A DNA stretch of 30,298 bases from Botryllus schlosseri. Lineage: Eukaryota > Chordata > Ascidiacea > Stolidobranchia > Styelidae. The DNA is taken from NCBI GenBank assembly GCA_000444245.1, contig ATSW01007458.1, forward strand, positions 1-30,298, given 5' to 3'. Below the pieces are notes generated by a model. It was not told the DNA's origin. It worked only from the letters and a program-made list of their open reading frames with translations, and made no database searches. Shown here one piece after another: positions 29,101 to 30,298 of this stretch. Made by a program: the position numbers and the translations under genes. Positions within the stretch are counted from its first letter, which is position 1; every line of letters begins with the position of its first letter.

Positions 29101-29974
29101 TAAAGATGTTAAATCGCGGCAGGCGCAAAGAAAATTTGAAAACAAGTTGAATAAATTCTCAACCAAATACTCCATAATTTATGATGAATCATGTTGATTC
29201 ATAATAAAATTTTTCCTATACCCGTCGAGCTCCCCCCAATTGAGGGGTTTGGGTGCGGCAGTAATGGTCCTGCATGTAACAGATGATTACAAACGAGAAC
29301 GGTTCATCTAGACATTTCCTTGTCATCCAATTCACAAGCATACACAACACCGTGCTGTCCGATTTCACGCTCCAGTCACAATGTCTGTCACGAAAATCTG
29401 GCCCATGAATTATCGTGAGCACGGGAAAGTGACTTGTGAAGGTCATGGACTCAAAAAATAATAAGAGAACGTATATCAGCTCGTACAAACTTGAGAAGAT
29501 AAGGTATTTGGAATGTTTGGGAAATTGATTAGGAAACTGTAACATTTGAATATGATTCTCCACCCACAGGTTGAGAAGCGCTGGCGTAGAGCATGCAAAT
29601 AAGAGGCATGCATACTGAATTTAAGAAAGGATAATAGGAAGAGACAAAAATGAATGCTGCATGTGTCCATTGGCGAAGTTGATATGTCAAATTGTGGTCC
29701 GGTAATCGTGAGGGCTGACTCAATATTATCGAAGGATGGATAATTACAATAGGCTGGTATCCCGTGGAATTACGAAGTTGATAGAAAAAATATCATTACG
29801 GTATCAGACTGACCTGATGTATTCACTAGCGTAAGTTGTGTCATCGCGGTTCATGAAGGAGCGCAATCGTTGGGCTGTCTGTTTGCGGAAAGCCTCTTCG
29901 TTGGGCAGCAGAAGCATCCAAGGATTGTGTAAAGGGTATTGTAACGTCTCAAGCTCTCCCGACGTTTCAAGAAG
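7490..29974 (-). CDS. Stabilin-like FAS1/EGF transmembrane receptor, 3' part (15 exons, 5' end outside window)
   Basis: Minus-strand exons in order: 29974-29814, 28279-28187, 27543-27396, 26017-25883, 24559-24427, 22935-22815, 20642-20525, 19829-19610, 18566-18285, 18224-18148, 17212-17083, 15757-15479, 13829-13660, 11921-11793, 7660-7490. All junctions are GT-AG and phase-compatible; they join into 788 codons plus TAG. Rough residues from the first visible exon: FAS1 1-137, Cys-rich linker 138-178, EGF of the CCP type 194-225, about six further EGF modules 226-476, last FAS1 477-612, Ser/Thr-rich stalk 613-690, transmembrane helix 697-720, tail 721-788. This order, the VLDPPSIGGRCDD linker, the HQCCPHYYGP motif and the tail identify a stabilin relative. 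Known stabilins are endocytic scavenger receptors for modified lipoproteins, glycosaminoglycans and apoptotic cells; ligand here is unknown. No Link module is present. Introns carry many hAT-type insertions, but exons look intact. The family call is firm; orthology to STAB1 or STAB2 is not. Confidence 0.9.
7762..10191. mobile_element. 2.43-kb hAT-type element, CATAGGCGCCGAC ends
   Basis: It starts CATAGGCGCCGACTTTTATT and ends TAAGTCGGCGCCTATG, with the 8-bp duplication ATTTCCAA at 7754-7761 and 10192-10199. Next to the ends are ACGAGGTGGCG (left) and GCCACCTCGTAACC (right), extending the inverted repeat. The duplication length argues for hAT. The interior has only short frames on both strands and no hAT transposase motif I can see. 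It takes up over half of the last stabilin intron. Confidence 0.88.
9600..9790 (+). repeat. Three imperfect repeats of about 50-60 bp in the 2.43-kb element
   Basis: Units start near 9609, 9659 and 9718 and share AGGCTAGCGATGATATCGTG-like and CTATTGCAGATGC words (CAATGATATCTTTCACTCC, GATGATATCGTGCACACC, GACGATATAGTGTGAACT). Spacing is uneven. Confidence 0.65.
10200..10615. other. Intron stretch with a dispersed repeat word
   Basis: GACTTGGAGTAGTCTTTGAA at 10313 is followed by CACCTGAGCCTAGGC; the same series occurs at 17291-17335 (GACTTGGAGTAGTCTTTGAA then CACCTGGGCCTAGGC). A weaker match links 10450-10500 to 29675-29720. Probably an old dispersed repeat; no exon supported. Confidence 0.4.
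10616..11079. mobile_element. hAT-like MITE, CAGGGTTACC ends, AGAGGACA repeats
   Basis: It starts CAGGGTTACCGTATTTTGAG and ends ATATTGTAACCCTA, with CGCAAAAT duplicated at 10608-10615 and 11080-11087. AAAAGAGGACA-type words recur throughout. Related sequence: 22528-22616 and 30005-30298. Confidence 0.85.
11088..11792. other. Intron stretch, nothing identified
   Basis: AT-rich, short frames only, no transposon ends seen. Confidence 0.35.
11793..11921 (-). CDS. Stabilin-like exon n: transmembrane helix and juxtamembrane RRTGGF
   Basis: Acceptor ATATTTTCAG, donor CGG|GTAATT; phase 0 at both ends, 43 codons. It encodes AKKGGSN, a hydrophobic helix (AVVIVLVLLLLLAIVVGGVV), then FYWWKKRRTGGFSLFR. 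The last part resembles the NRRTIGFQHF segment I recall after the membrane helix of human stabilin-2. A basic run after the helix fits type I topology. Confidence 0.92.
11922..12294. other. Intron stretch, nothing identified
   Basis: AT-rich sequence between the transmembrane exon and the transposon starting at 12295; no frame or repeat of note. Confidence 0.35.
12295..13584. mobile_element. CAGGGTTGTAA / GACTCGAGTC MITE, interrupted and with an extra inverted end
   Basis: The left end CAGGGTTGTAACCAAATCAC is at 12295, then TTTTGACTCGAGTCAAGTCG. A right end, GAGTCATTACAGCCCTG, is at about 13477-13493. It is split by another element (12589-13411). Right after it, 13502-13584 reads as the family's 5' end in reverse (GAATTGAAAATGACTCGACT ... 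CTTGATTACAAACTCTG), so two copies or a rearranged copy meet here. No matching target duplication at the outer ends. Confidence 0.75.
12589..13411. mobile_element. hAT MITE, CAGAGGTGGTCA ends, nested
   Basis: It starts CAGAGGTGGTCAAAGTAGTA and ends GTTACTGACCACCTCTG, with the 8-bp duplication GATTTGAA at 12581-12588 and 13412-13419. About 180 bp at each end are packed with AAGTAGAAGTAGA / CTACTTGAGTAAGTA words. No coding capacity. It lies inside the element at 12295. Confidence 0.93.
13660..13829 (-). CDS. Stabilin-like exon m: Ser/Thr-rich stalk
   Basis: Acceptor TTCATTTCAG, donor GTG|GTAAGT; phase 1 in, phase 0 out. Low-complexity Ser/Thr/Pro sequence without cysteines (SIPAESKSPTKQMTTIEPGG...TFSQTATASIPYQ), with two N-glycosylation sequons (NRS, NDT). 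No known domain. Its place between the last FAS1 and the membrane helix, and the phase match on both sides, support it. Confidence 0.82.
13900..14006 (+). repeat. GCTGACACTCGTCAGGGG-family repeat, cut by a hAT insertion
   Basis: AACTTCAACATGCAATTGAA, TTTTCGGCTGACACTCGTCA and GTCAGCAACTACTGG match the family arm. The hAT element at 14007 begins immediately after. Confidence 0.75.
14007..15333 (+). mobile_element. hAT element with CAGTGGTTCTCAAC ends and transposase remnant
   Basis: The left end CAGTGGTTCTCAACCTC and right end CCCCGGTTGACAACCACTG are inverted. The flanks TACTGGAG (13999-14006) and TACTGGTG (15334-15341) match at 7 of 8 bases. This terminus is of the Charlie-like hAT kind. Only the C-terminal part of a transposase remains (14715-14966), so it is not autonomous. 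Confidence 0.87.
14715..14966 (+). pseudogene. hAT transposase C-terminal (hATC) remnant
   Basis: The frame reads RMKQHGLSPAVYAQLQCCQ, TTAAVECSFFILGKLLSKNR and HILPENVGKYLS. The AAVExxFSxLxKLLxKxRxxLxxENVxKYL pattern is the hAT dimerisation region. ECS replaces the usual ERS/ERF. There is no N-terminal DDE or zinc-finger part upstream, so this is a remnant. Confidence 0.78.
15334..15478. other. Short intron stretch after the stalk-start exon
   Basis: Apart from the duplicated target bases, no identified repeat; sequence reads into the donor of the exon at 15479. Confidence 0.3.
15479..15757 (-). CDS. Stabilin-like exon l: last FAS1 C-terminal half and start of stalk
   Basis: Acceptor ATACTTCAG, donor ACTACAG|GTTAGT; phase 1 in and out. 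It encodes KALYYKDLQSL, then NGEVYINSVRVKKSDI and GTNGVVHIVESFIPG, a textbook second FAS1 box. After this comes a Ser/Thr-rich stretch (STSALTSSTGSTTKSN, PTTKTTT) that starts a probably O-glycosylated stalk. Confidence 0.92.
15780..15915 (+). repeat. GCTGACACTCGTCAGGGG-family repeat lacking its core
   Basis: CTATACAATCGAATATTATA and AAATAAACCCGGATATTTTC match the arm; the core word is missing and GTAGAGAATTGGAAAGAACG, TTGTATATCAACAATTGTAT and ATATGACATCACCGG follow as at 25350-25405. Confidence 0.65.
16219..16815. mobile_element. hAT MITE, CAGGGTTGTAA ends, full of GACTCGAGTC
   Basis: 597 bp from CAGGGTTGTAACCAAGTCAC to GACTCGAGTCATTACAACCCTG, flanked by GTTTGATA at 16211-16218 and 16816-16823. 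Many overlapping TGACTCGAGTCA, AAGTCGAGTCA and GAGTCCAAGTC words fill both ends (about 16280-16410 and 16620-16805). No coding sequence. Confidence 0.95.
16824..17082. other. Intron stretch, nothing identified
   Basis: AT-rich sequence between the transposon and exon k; no repeat or frame seen. Confidence 0.3.
17083..17212 (-). CDS. Stabilin-like exon k: last FAS1, first strand
   Basis: Acceptor ATTAACAG, donor AAAG|GTTTGC; phase 0 in, phase 1 out. It encodes LKRLPAGYRRRM, FNYTIFVPARI (first FAS1 box, FTxFxP) and YAIKRHIIKG (the RH/YH helix). Only about 15 residues separate the Pro of the first box from the His, so this FAS1 lacks the usual NEAF and part of the helical segment. A different frame of this exon reads AEAFTRW but ends in a stop and does not fit the neighbouring phases. 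Confidence 0.83.
17343..17864. mobile_element. Fold-back MITE with long inverted arms
   Basis: Left arm about 17352-17570 and right arm about 17650-17857 are reverse complements: GGTCAGGTTACCCTAAAAAA with TTTTTTAGGGTAACCTGACA, and CAACCCCATGAAATTGTTGA with TCAACAATTTCATGGGGTTG. The centre holds CAACTAGTAGAAGCGGAGCT. The outer end TTTTTGAACATCCCTA matches the family; the left end is degraded and no target duplication is clear. Confidence 0.8.
17865..18147. other. Intron stretch, nothing identified
   Basis: Lies between the fold-back MITE and exon j; no repeat or coding pattern. Confidence 0.3.
18148..18224 (-). CDS. Stabilin-like exon j: EGF end joined to last FAS1
   Basis: Acceptor TGTGTTTCAG, donor GAACAG|GTTTGC; phase 1 in, phase 0 out, 77 bp. 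It encodes GDGIVCHGSVLSIIQ then SVEMRDFFEQ. The Cys closes an EGF module and the same exon runs straight into the first helix of the last FAS1. In vertebrate stabilins a Link module lies between these parts; it is absent here. The intron from exon i is 60 bp (18225-18284), much shorter than the others. Confidence 0.87.
18285..18566 (-). CDS. Stabilin-like exon i: EGF modules
   Basis: Acceptor ATTCCCAG, donor ATCG|GTAAAT; phase 1 in and out. It completes the preceding module (GDGNFC), then encodes DPCTSLTSTCHAQATC, CVCKPGYEGDG, and a further module TCNTNNGGCSRKATC...CQCNAGSIG. The last is completed by GDGIVC in the next exon only 60 bp downstream. The long insert between CTDVPPSVPGALPKTT and CQC is typical of a stretched EGF loop. 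Confidence 0.9.
18600..18718 (+). repeat. GCTGACACTCGTCAGGGG-family repeat, cut by a hAT element
   Basis: TTTTCGGCTGACACTCGTCA then GGGGTAATCGTCAGCAACTA and AAGAACATTGTATATCA match the family. It stops at 18718 where a CAGTGGTT-type end begins. Confidence 0.75.
18719..19445 (-). mobile_element. hAT element remnant, reverse copy of the 14007 family
   Basis: It begins CAGCGGTTCTTACTGCGGAC, a worn CAGTGGTTCTCAACCGCGG end. The body is the reverse of 14500-15000: GTTGACCATAACACCGTGTC and CTACAACGGTAGGCC have counterparts at 14650 and 14590. The far end is not clear near 19445, so no duplication can be confirmed. Confidence 0.7.
18903..19145 (-). pseudogene. hAT transposase C-terminal (hATC) remnant
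   Basis: The frame reads IVRMKQHGLSTAVYAQVECC, QPTTAAVERFFSIL, SKNRHFLPENVGKYLSFYYN. It keeps AVERFFSIL, the conserved hATC core, closer to consensus than the copy at 14715, but lacks the GKLL segment between SIL and SKN. No upstream transposase domains. The two copies have diverged. Confidence 0.78.
19610..19829 (-). CDS. Stabilin-like exon h: one and a half EGF modules
   Basis: Acceptor TTGTTCCAG, donor GTGG|GTAAGT; phase 0 in, phase 1 out. First module: NVCSPKCHSNGYCLNSG, TCHCKPGYRGDG, VTYC. Second: MCRVNNGGCSEYATC, CKCRQNFVG, finished in the next exon. The NNGGCSxxAxC form resembles EGF modules of vertebrate stabilins and related receptors. One N-glycosylation sequon (NAS) is visible. 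Confidence 0.9.
19881..20454. mobile_element. hAT MITE of the CAGGGTTGTAA family
   Basis: 574 bp from CAAGGTCGTAACCAAGTCAC to GCCATTACAACCCTG, with CTTTTGGT at 19873-19880 and 20455-20462. It aligns along its length with 16219-16815 but is more worn. About 20328-20440 it has GACTCGACTTGACTAGAGAC and TGACTCGATCAGACTTTAG, inverted relative to 20210-20300, so it carries an added internal inverted repeat. Confidence 0.9.
20525..20642 (-). CDS. Stabilin-like exon g: EGF module
   Basis: Acceptor CTTTACAG, donor CTCAG|GTGAAT; phase 2 in, phase 0 out. It encodes YGRNCLLCQCTTHGHCNEG and TGDGACFCDPTYTGPQC. The preceding exon supplies TG(R), completing the family motif GRYGxxC. Two transposons sit close by: 19881-20454 on the 3' side and 21062-22368 on the 5' side. 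Confidence 0.88.
21062..22368. mobile_element. hAT MITE, CAGAGGTGGTCA ends, long form
   Basis: It starts CAGAGGTGGTCAAAGTAATC and ends GTTACTGACCACCTCTG. CTAACCA flanks both sides (21055-21061, 22369-22375); only 7 bases match. It aligns with 12589-13411 at both ends and in the TTCAACATCTATGTTCTCC region, and has about 480 bp more, mainly 21235-21630 and 22050-22130. No coding sequence. Confidence 0.9.
22528..22616 (+). mobile_element. Fragment of the CAGGGTTACC MITE, right end
   Basis: AAAAAAGAGGACATTTGGGC, then GAGGACACATGGTAACCCTG matches the right end of 10616-11079. The left part is missing. Confidence 0.7.
22815..22935 (-). CDS. Stabilin-like exon f: laminin-like EGF module
   Basis: Acceptor CTGTGCGCAG, donor GGCAG|GTTCGA (weak). 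Phase 1 in, phase 2 out. It encodes NSPCSGNGKCSDGVNGTG, ICQCKVGFTG and ACERCETGR. The CSGNGxCxDGxxGxGxCxC pattern is that of stabilin EGF modules. The donor departs from consensus after GT, but the reading joins exactly to the YGRNC exon. Confidence 0.88.
22988..23090 (+). repeat. Possible tRNA-derived SINE head
   Basis: TTGAGCGGTACGTCGTAGA followed by GACTCAATCCCCAGCTCAG has the spacing of a tRNA-like A-box and a B-box variant (GGTTCGANTCC). No clear tail or target duplication. A weak call. Confidence 0.35.
23207..23310 (+). mobile_element. Possible single end of a CAGGGGTCGCC hAT element
   Basis: CAGGGGTCGCCAGCTCAAAA followed by GGGTCGCGGGTCAC and GCGGGCCGC resembles a hAT end and shares CAGGGGT-GCCA with 5057. 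I find no matching right end. Confidence 0.4.
23581..23752. mobile_element. 172-bp MITE, CAGTGGTTCTCAAAC ends
   Basis: It starts CAGTGGTTCTCAAACCTTCT and ends AGAGTTTGAGAACCACTG. CCCTAA occurs on both sides (23571-23576, 23753-23758), but two extra bases stand before the left end, so the duplication is not clean. The ends match the hAT at 14007. Confidence 0.78.
23895..24060 (+). repeat. tRNA-derived SINE-like sequence
   Basis: GTGCCGAGATAGTGTAGTGG then TATCATCC resembles the 5' half and A-box of a tRNA; GTGGGTTTGGGTCCGACC some 35 bp later is a B-box-like word (GGTTCGANTCC). The rest does not fold as a full tRNA, so a SINE head is preferred to a tRNA gene. Confidence 0.5.
24427..24559 (-). 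CDS. Stabilin-like exon e: EGF-like module with HQCCPHYYGP
   Basis: Acceptor TTTCAAG, donor CCAG|GTAAGA; enters in phase 0, leaves in phase 1. It encodes a short loop (SLPIPSTGSG), GCSITCTSYKKVHQCCPHYY and GPWCQPCPG. Paired cysteines followed by xYGPxCxPCPG are a signature of the EGF block after each stabilin FAS1 segment. Confidence 0.9.
24560..25267. other. Intron stretch, nothing identified
   Basis: AT-rich, no frame, transposon end or exon that would fit the phase of neighbouring exons. Confidence 0.35.
25268..25775. repeat. GCTGACACTCGTCAGGGG-family repeat, fuller copy with inverted arms
   Basis: The left arm has CATATTGAAATGAACCCGAA, TTTTCGACTGACACTCGTCA and GGTCAGCAAC; the right arm, about 25670-25775, is inverted: GTTGCTGACGATTACCCCTG, AATATTCGGGTTCATTG, TATATTGAAGTTGTGTACC. 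Between them lie ATATGACGTCACTGG and a hairpin, CACGGCCTTTGCC (25620) with GGCAAAGGCCGTG (25656). No frame. Confidence 0.78.
25883..26017 (-). CDS. Stabilin-like exon d: Cys-rich linker after FAS1
   Basis: Acceptor CTTGAACAG, donor TGC|GTGAGT; phase 0 at both ends, 45 codons. It starts VLDPPSIGGRCDD, then has CGLC and CPANTTLV spacing, with six cysteines in all. Stabilins carry such a GGRCD...CGxC...CPxG linker after FAS1 domains, which makes this exon strong evidence for the family. Confidence 0.88.
26156..26183 (+). repeat. (AG)n microsatellite
   Basis: 28 bases of uninterrupted AG. Confidence 0.97.
26370..26650 (+). repeat. Dispersed repeat shared with 2290-2715
   Basis: Collinear with the left copy: CAGCCGATATTCAG, AAGGCGTATTTTCAAAAC, GCTTTACAGCCATGGC, CTACATCTGGACATCTTGTA, CCCACTACCGTGTCGTGACG. 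It lacks the 111-bp duplication. Confidence 0.6.
26715..27340. mobile_element. Fold-back hAT-like MITE, complete
   Basis: It starts TAGGGCTGTTGAAAAAAACG and ends TTTTTTTTGAACAGCCCCTA. CGACACAG (26707-26714) and CCACACAG (27341-27348) match at 7 of 8. It has several inverted units: GCACACCAACTTTGGC (26791), CACGCCAAATTTGACTC (26939), GAGCCAAACTTGGTGTGC (27103) and GAGCCAAAATTGGTCTGC (27251). The two ends and two inner arms pair, so it can fold as a double stem. No coding sequence. Confidence 0.87.
27396..27543 (-). CDS. Stabilin-like exon c: FAS1 C-terminal half
   Basis: Acceptor CTTACAG, donor CAG|GTGCTA; leaves in phase 0. It encodes ITVQ, then VVNNGMANIVGVDVF (the FAS1 'vn.a.iv..di' strand) and AVYVLDQ before the domain's last residues. 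The usual NGVIHVID second box is degenerate: EEKKSAVYVLDQ lacks Asn-Gly and His. The frame stays open past the donor, but only the spliced reading continues into the linker. A fold-back transposon ends 55 bp from the donor. Confidence 0.87.
27660..28040 (+). repeat. GCTGACACTCGTCAGGGG-family repeat
   Basis: GAATAGTATAGTCATATTG, AAGCTGACACTCGTCAGGGG, GTAATCGTCAGCAACTAATA, CAACAATCGTATCGCC, TTATGACGTCAC and GCCTGTTCTGATTCAACC follow the order seen at 25268-25680. There is no right inverted arm. Confidence 0.7.
28187..28279 (-). CDS. Stabilin-like exon b: FAS1 middle (YH motif)
   Basis: Acceptor ATATTTCAG, donor AAA|GTGAGA. The first base completes the Arg codon of exon a, and the exon ends with two bases of a Lys codon. 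It encodes YHMIREAFITPTAIMDF, the YH region typical of FAS1, then DLRTMQGSK. Too short to stand out as an open frame; found by following phase and FAS1 pattern. Confidence 0.87.
28350..28475 (+). mobile_element. Fold-back MITE, one arm
   Basis: TAGAGGTGTTAAAAAAACAA, GTCAGGTTACCTAAAAAAAC and TTGCACACCAAATTTGACTC match the left arm of 17343-17864. No second arm follows. Confidence 0.65.
28540..29813. other. Large intron stretch, nothing identified
   Basis: Minus-strand frames around 29216-29563 have no FAS1 or other pattern and the flanking exons join in phase without them. A Pro-rich reading near 29220-29290 is not supported by splice sites. Confidence 0.4.
29814..29974 (-). CDS. Stabilin-like exon a: start of FAS1 domain
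   Basis: Acceptor TTGTCAG, donor CAG|GTCAGT; enters in phase 0 and leaves with two bases of an Arg codon. It encodes the opening helix (LLETSGELETLQ) and the first conserved strand, WMLLLPNEEAF, matching the FAS1 pattern FTxFxPTNEAF. The gene continues upstream beyond the window, so an exon before this one is expected past 30298. No start codon is assigned here. Confidence 0.88.
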
Positions 29975-30004
29975 CTGACAATACAACACATCCGATTATA
30001 TATA

Positions 30005-30298
30005 CAGGGTTACCATATTTTGGAAATCTGAAAAGAGGACACTTTTCAAAATTTTCAGACTTGCAAAACCGGAGGAAAATCCAGAAAAAATGGTCAACTT
30101 TCCGGCCCTGCTCCCAAAATATCCGCCAGAGTGTTCGTCCACTGCTGATTTACTGTATCTAAGTCTATTTTGCCATATATTTAACCAAAATTCTCAAAAA
30201 AGAGGACAAAATCTCAAAAAAGAGGACATTTGGGCGTCCTCCGCTGGGCACTTTCAAAAAAGTCAAAAAAGAGGACAAATCCTCTTAAAAGAGGACGT
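30005..30298. mobile_element. hAT-like MITE, CAGGGTTACC family, cut by window end
   Basis: CAGGGTTACCATATTTTGGA at 30005, then repeated AAAAAAGAGGACA words to the window end. The right terminus (GTAACCCTG) is expected just beyond 30298. Confidence 0.8.

Noticed and set aside
29216-29563. 115-residue minus-strand frame as a further FAS1 exon
   Set aside because: No FAS1 box or cysteine pattern, no good splice sites, and the exons on either side connect without it.

Overview
This window looks like eukaryotic, metazoan nuclear DNA. It is AT-rich and split by GT-AG introns. Repeats between and inside genes are mostly small DNA transposons of hAT type, with imperfect tRNA-like SINEs. The main gene encodes a stabilin-type fasciclin/EGF scavenger receptor without a Link module, which suggests an invertebrate. 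I cannot name the species; a tunicate or similar marine invertebrate is only a guess.

The main content is the 3' part of one large minus-strand gene, from 29974 down to its stop codon at 7490. I assembled 15 exons by eye. Every acceptor/donor pair agrees in phase, and the joined frame is open for 788 codons plus a stop. The order is: a FAS1 domain; a cysteine-rich linker; one CCP-GxYGP type EGF; a run of further EGF modules; a last, short FAS1 domain; a Ser/Thr-rich stalk; one transmembrane helix; and a cytoplasmic tail with an RRTGGF motif and an NPAY endocytic signal. The 5' part (signal peptide, earlier FAS1/EGF blocks) lies beyond 30298.

At the left edge is a plus-strand gene, seen as two exons (about 401-582 and 1409-1550). 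It encodes the end of a small single-pass membrane protein that I do not recognise. The two genes converge: their stop codons are about 5.9 kb apart, and that interval is repeat-rich and has no convincing gene.

Most of the rest is transposon sequence, largely in stabilin introns. Families with visible ends: (1) CAGGGTTGTAA elements full of GACTCGAGTC repeats (16219-16815, 19881-20454, a nested copy at 12295-13493/13584, an old copy at 968-1352); (2) CAGAGGTGGTCA elements rich in AAGTAGAAGTAGA (12589-13411, 21062-22368); (3) a 2.43-kb CATAGGCGCCGAC element (7762-10191); (4) a CAGGGGTGGCCAAC element (5057-5806); (5) CAGTGGTTCTCAAC elements, some with hAT transposase C-terminus remnants (14007-15333, 18719-19445, 23581-23752); (6) CAGGGTTACC elements (10616-11079, 22528-22616, 30005-window end); (7) fold-back elements ending TAGGG..TGTTCAAAA (1-330, 17343-17864, 26715-27340, partial copies elsewhere); (8) a family marked by GCTGACACTCGTCAGGGG that I cannot place. 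Several have clean 8-bp target duplications, diagnostic of hAT. I saw no CRISPR, tRNA or rRNA gene, and no recognisable retroviral or Polinton sequence.
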